From Phascolarctos cinereus (lineage: Eukaryota; Chordata; Mammalia; Diprotodontia; Phascolarctidae), in NCBI RefSeq assembly GCF_002099425.1, contig NW_018344004.1, positions 2,817,501 to 2,881,500 on the forward strand: a stretch of DNA of 64,000 bases, written 5' to 3'. The notes under the pieces are model-generated. The model saw nothing but the letters and a program-made list of their open reading frames with translations, made no database searches and had not been told where the DNA came from. The translations under genes were made by a program, and so were the position numbers. Shown here in pieces: positions 24,190-36,059 of this stretch. Numbering within the stretch: the first letter of the stretch is position 1; the number at the start of each line of letters is the position of its first letter.

Positions 24190-24961
24190 TCTCCTATACT
24201 AATCCTTCTCCATTTCCAGGCTCACTAACTTTATCTAAGCCATCCTCATCTTGCATTTGGGTGACTAATGCAGCTACTCAGTGTCTCTGCCTTTAGGCTC
24301 CCCCATCCCCATTCATTATTCACACAACAGTCAGATCATCTTTTACCAAACACGATTTTTATTTATCAGATGAAGAATAGTCAGTGGCTCCCTACTGTCT
24401 CTACCTCTCTTTTGAAATCTAAGTTCTCCAGCCTGGCATTCAAAAAGAACATTCTCTCTTCCTGTCTGTGATAACAAATAGCATGACGTCTTAAACTCCT
24501 CAGGAAGCACTTCCTCTAGATAGGCTGCACCATGGATAGATTCATTTTCGTGACACGGCACTATCCTGGTTCCCCTCCTGCCCTGCTTGTTACTCCTTCT
24601 CCATAGCCTTTGATGGATCAGTACCTATCCTCTGGACCTATTCTTTTCTTTCTATACTCTTCTGTGACGATTTCATCCATCTTCATGTAGATAGTTCCCT
24701 CATACGCCCATTGCTATATCCTCTCTCCTGTTCCACTAAATGCCTTCTGGATATCTCCACCTGGAGGTCCCACAGGCATCTCAAAAGCAGCATGTATATA
24801 ACAGGACTCATCTTCCCCCTCCTCCTCTAACCTCTGCTGTTTCTGTTGAAGACACCCAAGTCCTTCCAGTCATTCAGAATTGGAACCTTAGAGTCATACT
24901 TGACTCTTCTCTTTCCATTATCCTTCATGTATCTAATTCATTTTTAAGACTTGAAAGTTCT

Positions 24962-25108
24962 GGGGCAGCTAGGTGGCACAAGTGGATAGAGCTCTGGCTT
25001 TGGAGTCAGGAGGACCTGAGTTCAAATCCAGCCTCAGACACTTGACACTTACTAGCCATGTGACCCTGGGCAAGTCACTTAACCCAATTGTCTCACCAAA
25101 AAGCAAAA
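24962..25108 (+). repeat. tRNA-headed poly(A) SINE nested in L2
   Basis: ggggcagctaggtggcacaa head, gagttcaaatccagcctcag, tgggcaagtcacttaaccca, short A-rich tail. Well preserved, so relatively young. Confidence 0.95.
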
Positions 25109-25234
25109 AAGACTTGAAAATTCTACTTTCACAACATTTTCCTACTCATAGGACCGCCACTCGAGTTTAGGCCCCTGTTACCTTTCACCTATACTCACCA
25201 TCCTTCCAGTCATCCAGACTCACAACCTCAAGGT

Positions 25235-25465
25235 CAGTTAGGTAGGTAATAAAGTGGACAGGGAGCACAAGACTTGGAGTTAGGAAGATCTGAGTTCAAA
25301 TCCAGCTTTCGATACTTAATTATCTGTGTGACCCTGGGCAACTTAACCTATCTACCTCAATTTCTTTATCTGTACATTGGAGATAATAATAGCACCTACT
25401 TCCCAATATTGTTGTGTGGATAGGAGGAGATTTTTTTTTAAGTGCAAACTTTAACGTGCTATTAT
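25235..25465 (+). repeat. THER1/MIR SINE nested in L2
   Basis: Head aggtaataaagtggacaggg, gagttcaaatccagctttcg, gataataatagcacctactt, ending in ATT repeats. Confidence 0.85.
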
Positions 25466-25900
25466 TATTATTATTATCCTCAACTCTTCACACATACTCA
25501 CTCCATATATCCAATCTGTTGCCAAATTTTACTGTTTCTACCTTCATGACATCTCTTATATCTGATGTCTCCTTTCTATTCACACAATTACCACGTAATG
25601 AAAGCCCTCATTGTTTCTCAGCTGGATTAACCTCCTACTTGTTCTCCATTCTTCCAGTCTTTCTCTTCTCTAAACTTATCCTACACACAGGCAACAAAAA
25701 TGATCTTCCTGAGGGACAGGACTGATCTCATTCTCCCTGCTTCAAAAATTTTCAGCAATTCCTTATTGTTCTGAGAAGAAAATAGAGGTTTCTGGATCTG
25801 ACATTTAAAGCCCTCCCTACAATGTTTTCCAGTCCCAATTTGTGTTACTTTCCTTCACATACTTTATATTCTAGCCAAAAGAAATGACTTACTATCTCTT

Positions 25901-26599
25901 CCCTGAACTTGACATTCTCCTAACTCCATGCATTCATACAAATTTGGAACGTACCACCCTCCCTCCGAGTGAAGAAATCGTTATGGAGAGTAGGGCCTTT
26001 TCCCCCATTACTACCAGCCACAACTGCTGGTCACCTGCTACCTAGAGTCAGAGGCATGGGAGCCCTGAAAGTGGCAGCACTTCCCATCCCAGTCCTAGCT
26101 TCACAGCCCAACCCACAGAGCCAACATCTTTGGAGGCAACTCCGGTGCAAAAGGGGCCAGCCATCTCCATTAACTGCCAAACAAATGCCACGCATGGGGC
26201 AGGCAAGCTACCTCATGGGAAGGCTCAAGGCTCTCTGAGGAAGAGCCAGGAGGCATCAGGTGCCAGGCTAGTCAAACCACCACCTTGGCCACCATCTTCC
26301 CTTTGACTCTAATGGAGACAACCCTGGGATCCTGAACTCAAGAGCCTTGGGAATAGCAATGCTTCCAGCCCAGTGCTATCAGCCGTCATCCTGGGAAACA
26401 GCCCCAGGGAAGATGCAGCCTGCAGCCACAGCTACTGAAGACTTGGAAAAGCAAGTTCTTGCCACCAAAATCTTGGGCTCTCTCAAATAGTTCACATCAT
26501 AAACTTGATATAATTTTATCAGTGGAAATGGCATTAAAGAAGGAGCATTAACATCTGCTTTGCCACTGTGCCCTAAGGATTATGGGATTTTCCCATCCA
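25901..26599. other. Unclassified, GC-moderate sequence
   Basis: The 25960-26470 part is richer in C and G and has an open + strand frame at 25969-26238 without family resemblance. It may be an old L1 5' region or unique DNA. Confidence 0.4.
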
Positions 26600-27000
26600 A
26601 CTTGTAGTTGAAACCTTCCATATGTGTTGTCTCCCCTATTAGAACATGAGCTCCTTGAGATAGGAGGCTGTCTTAATTTTTCTATTTGTATCCCCAGCAT
26701 TTTGCACATGGTGCTTAATGAATGCTTTATTCATTCATTCATGCCTCAGAATCCTTATTTTCCTTCAATGTACCACCTCCACTCATTTCTCCCACTTTTC
26801 CCACTGTTAATTGTGTTTCCTTCTTCAAGTTTCCCTATGTATTGGATCTGTGTTTGTGTTTTTGTATTTCCAGCACCCAGACTACTAGCCTTGGTATAGT
26901 AGGTACTTGATAAATGTTTCATTGAATTGCATTCAAGATACTCTATTACTGACTCCACTTTCCTTTTCAACTCCATCCTCCCTTTGCCCATCTTGTTAAT
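26600..27000 (+). repeat. Two successive L2 3' ends
   Basis: The first ends near 26740 (gagctccttgagataggagg, then ttgcacatggtgcttaatga). The second ends near 26935 (gtaggtacttgataaatgtt) and runs on into internal-like text as at 23356-23530. Confidence 0.65.
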
Positions 27001-27544
27001 GTAGATGTGGCCTTATCCCACAATTATCATTATACTGTGTCACTCTTGTCTAATATTCTGACCATCTTGTCCTCTCTGATGACCTTTGGACTTCTAATAT
27101 TTAGGAGGCTTAGAGAAGACACCCTGCCTGCTCTTGCCCACAATCTTTCTCCTGATGACCTGTCACACTCATTTTAATGCCTCAAAGATCCATTCTTTGG
27201 TTAATGCAAGTTCTCAATCCACTGGTGCAAATTACAGTCCCTCAACAATTTAAGAGATGCTCTCCAAGAATTGTTGTGGATCAAACAAAACTCATCACCC
27301 TAAAGCCAATTTGGTAATCAGCCTTTCTCAGCTTAGCTAGGAGAGTCCTTGCGTGGACATGTTCTGTTGCTGGGCCCATACTCAAAACCCTCTCAGCTTG
27401 TCATAACCTGCTGAGATTTCATTCCACTGATATAGTCTTCAGAAATGCTGACCAGGAGGCACAGAGTAGAACTTCAAATGGACTTGTCACACAGCCTGAA
27501 ATTTCTACCCTAGACCAGTTAGCTAACAAAGGAAAGGAAGCTGA
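27001..27544. other. Unclassified sequence
   Basis: Nothing coding was recognised. Confidence 0.5.
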
Positions 27545-27735
27545 TGTTGGAGTTGGGGGACTTGGGTTTGCAACTACAGTTTGTGGCTTTGGGTATGTTA
27601 GTTCAGCTCTCTGATCCTTCCCCTCCCCCCCATCTGTAAAATGAGGATAACAGTACCTAGCACGTCTACCTCATAGAGCTACGGAAAGGAGCAATTGGGA
27701 AATTGTATCTGAAGGGCTTTGTACACTGTTAAAGG
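27545..27735 (+). repeat. MIR-type SINE, diverged
   Basis: ccatctgtaaaatgaggata and gtacctagcacgtctacctc are the MIR core and 3' part. The head is degraded. Confidence 0.7.
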
Positions 27736-28796
27736 ATCCAGACATGTGACCTGTTCTTTTGATGACCCTCCTTGCCTATCCCACAAATCTGGGGGTCAGA
27801 GGAAGCAAGGGGGTATAGAGGTCACTGCCAGGACAGGGGGTTTAAAGGAAAGACTGACTGAGTTCTGAAGCTGAGCAATGAGGTTGGGTTAAGGTTTGCC
27901 TATGCCTTTCCCTTCTCTGGCTGCTTTGGGGGATATGTGATACCCAGGCAGCTTGGAATCATGAGAGAAGCCCTTCAGACTTGCCCAGCATTAAAGGTAC
28001 AGAAACCAAATTAAGTGCACATGCCTGGAGACCAGAAAAAGAGGGCTGGAGGCAGAAGTGCAGCTCCATGCTCACCTGGAACAAAACCACACCATTACCA
28101 ACCAACAGGGCGCTCCAAGTTCCTGCACTGGAAGCTGCTCTTCACCAAAGATTGGGGCAGGATGGGGAGGGAAGCCTAGGGTGAAAACCTGCCTAGGAAT
28201 GATGGGGAAATGATCTTCCAGGCTCTTGTCCTATCTTCTGCCTTGGTTGTTGTAGGGAACAGAAAGGAAGCACAAGCTGGGAAAGTGAGCACTGGGCCTT
28301 CTAATATCAGTCTGCTTTCATTTATTTTTACCACACTTCTTTAAGTCTTCCTACAGTATGTCTTGTAAGTGACCCTTAAATGAGACCTCATAGGGATAGG
28401 GTAAAGAGAGGGAGCCAGAGGGAGGAGGGCCTAAACTGTGAGATTGAGATTGGATTGTATAGTGCAGACACGACCCTGCCCAGACTAATGGACAGAATGT
28501 AGACAAATGGGATCTGAGCCAGGTGTTCTGGGAGGGGGCTTCAGATACCCTAACCCACCCCCTGAAGCCAGCCAGACACTGCACACCCCATGGTTACTAT
28601 TAAATTAGAGAAGGATATTCCTTTGAGTGAACCTATTAAGTATACTAGTCATTATCGTACTTTAATGTCAATTAGCTTACTTGTCTGGGTTTCTTCCCTT
28701 AGTTGAGATCAATCCACTAAGGGACTAGAAGAACTGATGGGGAGGGAGGAGGCTGGGAGAAGCAGCTACAGAAGTGGTGTAGTGAGGACAAGCTTT
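27736..28796. other. Apparently unique sequence
   Basis: No repeat or protein was recognised. It leads up to the candidate TATA-type promoter. Confidence 0.5.
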
Positions 28797-28922
28797 GGGC
28801 GGGGCACTGGGCATTGTGACATACAGACCTCCTTCTCTGTGTTCCCGTATTCCTATTTAAACCTGGAGGAAAAGGGCTTACCAAAGTAGCCTGGAGAGCA
28901 GCATTAAAACAAAATGAAACAG
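28797..28922 (+). promoter_or_regulatory. Candidate TATA-type promoter with short first exon
   Basis: A GC box (gggcggggc, 28797-28805) is followed by a TATA-like tatttaaa (28854-28861). Then comes about 50 bases of possible leader, an ATG in good context (A at -3, 28914) and, after ATG AAA CAG, a donor gtaggc at 28923. The order and spacing fit a small first exon. It matches no repeat I recognise. It could be an alternative smAKAP first exon, an unrelated transcript start, or chance. Confidence 0.3.
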
Positions 28923-28964
28923 GTAGGCAAGCTCTTGGTGACCAGAGCACCTAGATTGGGAGCT

Positions 28965-29130
28965 GGATCTGGAAGGGTCATCTTCCTTAGAGGTCATCTA
29001 GTGGACTTAATTCTAGTTTAACCCACTCATTGCACAGATGAGAAAGAATGTGATTTGCAGAGTCACCCAGGTAACAAAGGTGGGATTTGAATTCAGACTA
29101 GCTGGTTCTAAATACTGTACTCTTTCATCT
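28965..29130 (-). repeat. MIR3-like SINE, antisense, diverged
   Basis: ttagaggtcatctagtggac, cattgcacagatgagaaaga, gtgggatttgaattcagact. Confidence 0.65.
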
Positions 29131-29234
29131 ACCCCCTCCTGCCTCAAGAGTCAGACTTTTGCCTGGGCCTAAGCCCACCCAGGTCAGGACAAGGTAGATA
29201 ACACCCTCCCTCCCCACCCTCCATTGCACTCCAC

Positions 29235-29795
29235 CCACACACAACTGCCAATCTCATTTTCCTTAATCACAAATCTGCCCATAGGCTCTTGCGAATCCCA
29301 ATTGCTTGCCTCAAGGACAAAATAGAAACTTCTCTGTCTGACTTTTAAAGTCAGACTACAACTTGTAGTCTACAACTTGTCTTCTCATCGTACATTACTC
29401 CTCTTCCTGTACTCTTTGTTGTGGTCCAGTCAAACTGGAAGCTTGTGAAGTCCATCTCTTCACACGTGGTTCTCTAACTCCCACTTCCATGCCCTTGCAC
29501 TTAGTATCTCCCATTCCTGGAATGTTCTCTCTCCTCACCTCTGCCCCATTGAATGCTCCCCTTTCCTCAAGATGCAATTCAAGAACCACCTTTTAGAAGA
29601 AACCTGCCCTGTTCCCTCCAACTACTCCCTCTCTATTTTGTATTTATTTGTATCTTTATATATATTTATATGTGTGTGCGCTGTTTCCTCCAATATGTGT
29701 AAGCTCCTTGAGAATTATTTCAATTTTTGTTTTTGTAGCCTCTTCTTAGCAGAGTGCCAGATGCATAGGAAGCACTTGATTTTTGCCTGTCAATT
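29235..29795 (+). repeat. L2 LINE 3' third
   Basis: cctggaatgttctctctcct (near 29515), ttcaagaaccaccttttaga, gtaagctccttgagaattat, then gcataggaagcacttgattt. Confidence 0.85.
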
Positions 29796-30125
29796 GATTC
29801 AGCAGGCAGTTGAAAATTCAGAATTAAATCTTAGGGAATCTAGAAATAGATATTTGGGAGCCATTTATATAGAGCTAATAATTGAAATCATGAAAGTAAA
29901 TAGAATTATTAAGAGAAGGAAGGGCCTAAGAGAGAGCCTTGGGGTCCTCTTACATTTTCTCAGGAAGAAAAAAAAAAGCCTAAAAAAGTGAAGTCAGAGA
30001 GGTAGAAAAACCACCATGACAGAGCAGTATCATAGAAACTGAGTCCCTGAGAGGATCAGATGGATGGAAAGGTCCCACAGTGTCAAATAAGAGGCCATTG
30101 GAGTCTTTTCACATTTATAAAAAAG
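29796..30125 (-). repeat. L2 LINE internal piece, antisense
   Basis: ggcagttgaaaattcagaat, agagagccttggggtcctct and cacagtgtcaaataagaggc are antisense L2. It abuts a sense L2 end on its left. Confidence 0.75.
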
Positions 30126-30849
30126 CAATTCTCATAGATGGACACCCCCTCCACCAAATGGAAATGTCATAGGTCTGAAAGTAATTTTGCACTTAAGCTA
30201 CTAAATGCAATCCAAATGATTTATAGGTATATGGAAAGTTTACATTATATTGTAGGGGGTAGCCATCTTTAACTTACAACACACAGACCACCCGTGTTTG
30301 TCTGGGGATAGTCCTAATTTCAAGTAAAGAACACGTTATTTTAACAAGGTTCAGAGAAAGAATATTCTGTCAGACCATATGCCTGATGTGCTTTGGTTCA
30401 AAAAATATGGTAACCATATTCATACTGCATAGGAGAGGTGGTTTTTGTCATGTTTTGCTGTATGGTAAAGGTGCAAAATGAGAAATTGAGAAATGAATGC
30501 CTCTGATATTGTCATGGAGACCATTGCAACACTTAAAGGTGAAGTGTGCTCATGTTTGAAGACTGAACCTTTGTAGAGATGCCAAGGGCCTGTGTGTCTT
30601 GTCTGGTTGGAGCTCCCATTCAATGCAAGAACCCCTTTACAGCATGCCTCGTGGTTGTTATCTGATGAGCCACTGGCCGGCTGTTGTTAGCTCTGATTGT
30701 TACTAAATTCTTCTGGATATTGAGCCCAAATTTATCTTCCTATTATTTCCACACATTAGTTTGAGTTTTGCCTGTGGCAGCCATGTTGAACAACTCTTCC
30801 ACATAATGATCCTCCAAATAACATGTCAGGATGACAGAGGGAGCATCAG
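30126..30849. other. Apparently unique sequence
   Basis: No gene or repeat was recognised. Confidence 0.5.
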
Positions 30850-31030
30850 AAAAAGGAGTTTTGAGCTCAGCTCAGCCACTGACAAGTCCCATGACTTCAA
30901 AAAGTTAGCTAACCTCTCAGAGCCTCAGCTTTCTCATTTCTAGAATGGGGGATAGTACCCACATCATGGTATTTACTGGGATTTCACTTTCTAATTGTAA
31001 AGCATTATGTGAAGGGAGCTATTGCAAATC
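30850..31030 (+). repeat. MIR-type SINE, diverged
   Basis: cctctcagagcctcagcttt and ctcatttctagaatggggga are MIR core text. Confidence 0.7.
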
Positions 31031-31631
31031 TTTTCCTTTTTAAATTAAAATCTCCAATTCCTCAAACTGACAGGATGTCACCTATTCCCCCAAATGACTA
31101 GTCACATAACTTTAAAATGCCTATAAAAAACACATACCTATTGTAACCCAGGGAGGAAAAAAAAGTGGAAATTTAGGGGTTTTATGATAAGATGAACTTT
31201 CATAAAATTGTTTTATATACTGGAAAATCATGAAACAATGGAAAATGAGTCAGAAGAAGGGAGTATCTGAAGTGTCACATATGTAGGAATAAAAAGAGGC
31301 TGTGTAATGCTATGTTCTCTTTGAGTACAGTGTGCATGAAGGAAGTCATTCTCCCTCCTCCCCCCCAGACTCTGCATTAATAAATGTGGTTTTAAGCTAT
31401 TATTTCTAGTTTGGTGACCACACCAAAAATGATATGGAAAAATTAGACTACAGAGGCAAAGATGAATAAAAAGGAGGAAACTTTTCTTATAAGCAAAAAT
31501 GAAAGGGATTGAGACTTGTTTACAAGAAACAAAGAACTCTGAGGAGCAATTTGGTTGCATCTTCAATATAATGCACCTCTATAAGGCACATTTTTATGTA
31601 CCAATTAATTATTCTCCATGGCTATAAAAGG
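31031..31631. other. AT-rich sequence, nothing recognised
   Basis: A 112-codon - strand frame here (31228-31566) has no family resemblance. Confidence 0.5.
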
Positions 31632-31850
31632 GCAGCTGGGTGGTGTAGTGGATAAAGTGCCAGGTCTGGAGTCAGGAAGACCCGATCCAGCCTCAGAGAT
31701 GCCCTGGCTGTGTGACCCTGGGCAAGTCATTTTACCCTGTTTGTCTCAGTTTACTCGTCCGTAAAATGAGCTGGGGAAGGAAGTGACAGGCCATTCCAAG
31801 AAAACTCTAAATGGGGTCATGAAGAGTCAGACATGACTGAACAACAGCAC
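31632..31850 (+). repeat. Mar-1-type SINE, sense
   Basis: Head gcagctgggtggtgtagtgg, core tttgtctcagtttactcgtc, RTE tail aaatggggtcatgaagagtc and agacatgactgaacaac. This is the only sense-oriented Mar-1 copy noted in the window. Confidence 0.93.
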
Positions 31851-32149
31851 CAACAAAAATGTTTATAGAAATCTGATTAGAAGAAAAATGCTGAATTACA
31901 ATAAGAAAAAATGAGCTTGGGCACAAGACATCTTCTTCACCCATTATAGTAGGTAATAAAATCTTAGCATGGACTAGACTGAGTATATAGGTCTTCACCA
32001 AGAAAACAGACATTCACCTACCTGAAAGTAAGCAATTGGTGAAATAATAGCTCAAGATCCCTTCTAAGAGTCTACAAATATAGTTTAATACAAGAATAAG
32101 TCTTTCACAGAAACAGTTCTAAGATTTTAAGAACCACTAAAACAGGCCA
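31851..32149. other. Unclassified spacer
   Basis: Nothing recognised. Confidence 0.4.
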
Positions 32150-32260
32150 ACAGTGCTTTGAGAGTCAGGAAGACCTGAGTTTGAATATCGCCTCAAACAC
32201 ATATTAGCTTCGTGACTAGCACACCACTAACTCTCTCAGCCTCTTCAAATGATGATACTA
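32150..32260 (+). repeat. MIR/THER1 5' half
   Basis: gagagtcaggaagacctgag and tttgaatatcgcctcaaaca match the tRNA head and B-box side. The core is lost. Confidence 0.65.
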
Positions 32261-32989
32261 GTGAACAAGTGGGAGGAGAAAGATGAAGGGTGGAGGAGGA
32301 GTTTATGGATCAGAGAAATAAAATTTCCCATATACTTAACCCATTTACCCCCAAGTTGAGTTGAGTACTCTAGGCTACCAAGCAAGTTGGCTTACAAATA
32401 GATTTAAGTACTAGAGAAGGGAAGAACCCAATCATCTCTGTTCCTGACTTGTTCAGACTTTGAACTCTGGGGGCCCATTTTGTGACCTTATAGAAGATTA
32501 GACTTGGTCATTTTTAAAGTGCCTCTCAACTCTTAAGAATTTATGAATCATGAAAATTTGTTCATCCTGCTCTGAGGAGGTATCTGAATCTGTCAGCAAA
32601 ATCTGACAGAATGTAAGTCTTTTTCTTTAATATGAATAATACACAAGCTGGAGCAATTAGTAATTACAGGAAAATAGCATTATCTTCCCATTGTCAAAAA
32701 GATAAGCATTTTGGGCAGGCTGCTAAGTTCTTATATTAGAAATCTAATCTACCTATGATAATGGTGCATTTTAAGAAGTAAAAGGTTGAATTTCTAATAT
32801 GTGCATATAACTAGGAAATATTTAAAATATTCATCTGTATGTCTTAACTGTTTCAATATTGTGAAAAATCAAAATATCCAAGTTTTATTATATTTATTGT
32901 GATTATAGGTTCAAAATCTGCTCTGCCACTTAGTGACTGACTCATCATTGGCAAATCAAGACTCGTTCTAGACAGGCTACCTCTAATTG
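32261..32989. other. AT-rich, apparently unique sequence
   Basis: No repeat recognised at 32560-32900. Homeodomain-like taattacag is present, but nothing decisive. Confidence 0.45.
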
Positions 32990-33235
32990 AACTATAACCT
33001 TTCCACTCCTAATCTGGACCTTGTCCCTGGATCCTTCAACCCTGATAGGTTTGCCTACACTGAGGCCTTCACTTCCAGTCAGTTCCACACCATGTTACCA
33101 CCTGTTTGCCTCCCTCCCCCTTTTCCAGCACCTCTTTCTGTTTTGTCCTCCCCATTAGAATATAAACTCCTTTATAACTTATTGCTGAATGCTCTGTATC
33201 CTCAGAGCTTAGCAACCAAGGCTGACACAGTAAGT
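32990..33235 (+). repeat. L2-like 3' fragment
   Basis: ttagaatataaactccttta and gctctgtatcctcagagctt correspond to the L2 end, without a final AATAAATG block. Confidence 0.55.
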
Positions 33236-33430
33236 TAACATTTACATAGCACTTCAAGGTTTGCTTTGCATATAGTATTTCTTTTGATCCTCACCACAGC
33301 CATACAAACTAGGTGCTATTGGAATCATCATTTTACTGAGGCTGAGGGAGTTAAGTGATTTGCTGGCAAGATTCAAACTCGAGTCTTCCTGATTCCCAAG
33401 TCCAGCACTCTGTTCACTAAGCCTCCTAAC
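33236..33430 (-). repeat. MIR-type SINE, antisense
   Basis: acatagcacttcaaggtttg, tcctcaccacagccatacaa, gtcttcctgattcccaagtc. Confidence 0.85.
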
Positions 33431-33479
33431 CACCTTGTTGTGTGGCTTCCAGCAGTGTTCCAAATTTCAGGACCAGAAA

Positions 33480-33705
33480 AAGATAATGTGAATAGTAAGA
33501 ATGCCCCAGGATTAGGGTTTAGTCACATATGAGCAGCAACAGGACAGCTTAACTGCTCTCATTGTCAGGTTCCTAATCCGTGAAAGGGGAACAACAATAA
33601 CAACAAAAACAACAATAATAATACCTGAGTTACTTATCTCACAGAGTTGTTGTCAGGCTGAAAGGAGATGGTATATTTAAAGCATTAATATAAATCATTA
33701 TTACC
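33480..33705 (+). repeat. MIR-type SINE, diverged
   Basis: ggttcctaatccgtgaaagg followed by an AACAA/AATA-rich run and acctgagttacttatctcac. The 3' part is the best preserved. Confidence 0.6.
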
Positions 33706-35007
33706 CATCTGCTGATAATGGATGTGTCTGTGTATGACTTTGAAATTCATGCTCTTCAGACCGTCATAATTTAACATCTAAGTGCCACTGATGCCAAGCA
33801 CTAGAAGGTGACCTGGACCCATATAGTATGGTAGGTGGAGTTCCAGGAGCCCATTGAGGATACTGTTGAAATAGACTACTCCACTCTGGTCCATAAGGTC
33901 TTAAAATACTGAATTCTGAGGGTGATGCCCAAACCAAAAGCATAACTCAATCAAAAGCACACAGGTCAGGTCTGGAAAATAGCCTTCCATTGACAGCCTT
34001 CCATGCTTGACCATGCTGTATACCCCTAAGAGTACAATTTGATGAATATCACTGTCCCTTCAATTAACTCACCTTGGGCAAGTATTGAGGATTCCAAATG
34101 TGGGCAACATTTAGGTGTTATGAGCACAGCAGAAACAGAACTCCTTACTCCTCACAACAAACCTCCCTAGCACTCTTATGAGTAATGCAGGATTGGATAA
34201 ACCATTCTGCTGGTTCTTTCTAAGAAAAAACAACAACAACACCTCAGTGCAGAACCCCAATCCCAAGTCTAATCAGTAAGTAGATTCCTGGCTGGTATTG
34301 GTGCTGCTGGGAATAGGCTAATCCCATAATCATAATGAGATGGCAGCTTTTCTGCCTTGATAGTGCTAAAAACATCCTGACAGCCTCAGTTCTGATGGCG
34401 GAGCTCTGAACTGGGGTCTGGCAGGAGGCCAAAGCTGGTTGTAGCAGGTTTTTTTTTTTCCCTCTTGGCAATTCTTCTAGTAGTGCTCAGTGTGGAACAT
34501 GACCTTCCCCGAGTCCTACACAATGGCTGGATTATCCAAAAGCAAGCAACAGATCTTTCCTGACACTTGGAAAAGGGAGGAGTGGCTAATATTCAGACTT
34601 AACATTTCACAATGTTTTACCACATATTTGGTCAAACAGGGTTTTAACGTCCTGGATCACAGATCTAGACTGAAGTAAATGCCTCTCTGTTGTTTCTACT
34701 GCCATTTGGAAATTTGGGACTGCAGGGTGACTGACTCATGTCAAGAAACGACTGAGTTTCTAAATCCATTGAAGCTGTGATTTGTAAAATACGGTGCTTT
34801 GGAAGGTCAATTTCAAGGGTCAGGAATAGGTAGACTGAGGCAGACTGTTAGGACTGATAATTCTGGATGGACTGCAGTGTAGGCTGATCTGTGGGTGGCC
34901 ACGAATCAGGGTGATATTGAAGGGTAGGCTTCAGGATGAGCCAGACCTGATACCCCTAAATGCATAGGCTTCCCCTAACCATGTATTGAACCAAGAGGTA
35001 GACCAGG
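33706..35007. other. Apparently unique sequence
   Basis: No coding family or repeat was recognised. Confidence 0.5.
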
Positions 35008-35086
35008 ATAGTGAGAGTGAAAGAGTGAAAGAGTGAGAGAGTGAGAGTGAGTGAGAGTGAGTGAGTGAGAGTGAGTGAGAGAGAGT

Positions 35087-35138
<52 letters not shown>

Positions 35139-35150
35139 GATGATGATGAT
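35008..35150. repeat. (GAGT)n/(GA)n/(GAT)n microsatellite
   Basis: An imperfect GAGT/GAGA block passes into about 45 bases of pure GA (35090-35134) and then GAT units. The pure part is a polypurine tract. Confidence 0.97.
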
Positions 35151-36059
35151 GACTTGTAGATTATCTCACAGCTTCAGATTTGATTGAATGCAGCTTGGTT
35201 TGGGTATTTTTTTTAACTTCCAGAATAAATATATATCAATGCTACATTTTTGCAGTCAGGCTGATATAGGGGATCTTTATTTTGCAACCTTTCTTCTCCA
35301 ACTACCATTCTCATTTCCAAAAGAAGGTGAAAATTCACAGAAGTAAAAAAAAAAAAAAAAAGAAGAGGACTGTAACTCTCAACCAGTTGCTGCTAAAGTG
35401 GAGAGCAAAAGAACCAGCCAGAGAAGCATAGCTCTCCCAATCCATCACTGCCTCTCTGGCCTCCCTTTCCTACTGTCACTATCTTAACTCTATAGCAGTG
35501 AGGTCAACTATACACTGTCCTCTTCCTGGAATCCCTTGCCCCCTTGCTCTTCCATCATTCCTGACTTACCTTAGTGGTCTAGGGTCACTACCTACCATGT
35601 GTGTTCCTTGCTTCTATTCCTCAGCTGCCAAAAATTGCTGGAGAAAATTATACAAATGTACTGACCAGGTCCAATACCAATTGATGTGCTCTACCCTCCA
35701 GCCCTCTAATTAGAGGGGGGTGGGGCTGAGTGAGGTGGTGTCAATTAAGGCTGGAGTTACAGGCATGGTGGTGAGATTAGAGGTGATGAGCTTCTCCTGG
35801 GAGGGGTGTCCTAATGCAAAGTGGAATCCACACTAATATCATGTTGTATGCCCCCAGGAGGCCTATCCCTACCAACCAATCTAACAGGTCAAGTACTGAG
35901 GGAAAGGGGTACTCATCCCAAATGCAGATGACATTTAGGCTCTATGGGTTTGGTAGAACCAGCACTTCCTATTCTCCTCAAACCTCCTCATTTATTTCTC
36001 TGTCCCTTGTAGTCTGGCTTCTGAGCCTGCCATTTGAATAAAACTGCTCTTTCCAAACT
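35151..36059. other. Mixed sequence, possible diverged L2
   Basis: tcctcttcctggaatccctt near 35518 and aacctcctcatttatttctc hint at an old L2, but large parts are unrecognised. Confidence 0.4.

Larger units (their letters stand above)
24190..25900 (+). repeat. L2 LINE, split by two SINEs
   Basis: Sense L2 text runs through the region: ctggatatctccacctggag, gaattggaaccttagagtca, gtaccactttcgg-like, tatccaatctgttgccaaat, aatgatcttcctgagggaca, then catttaaagccctccctaca. It is interrupted at 24962-25108 and 25235-25465 by two SINEs. The 24190-24700 part is more diverged and may be a separate copy. Confidence 0.75.

Noticed and set aside
24962-25108. tRNA-like sequence with A and B box resemblance
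   Set aside because: It is a SINE head with a poly(A) tail, not a tRNA gene. The same holds for the other SINE heads.
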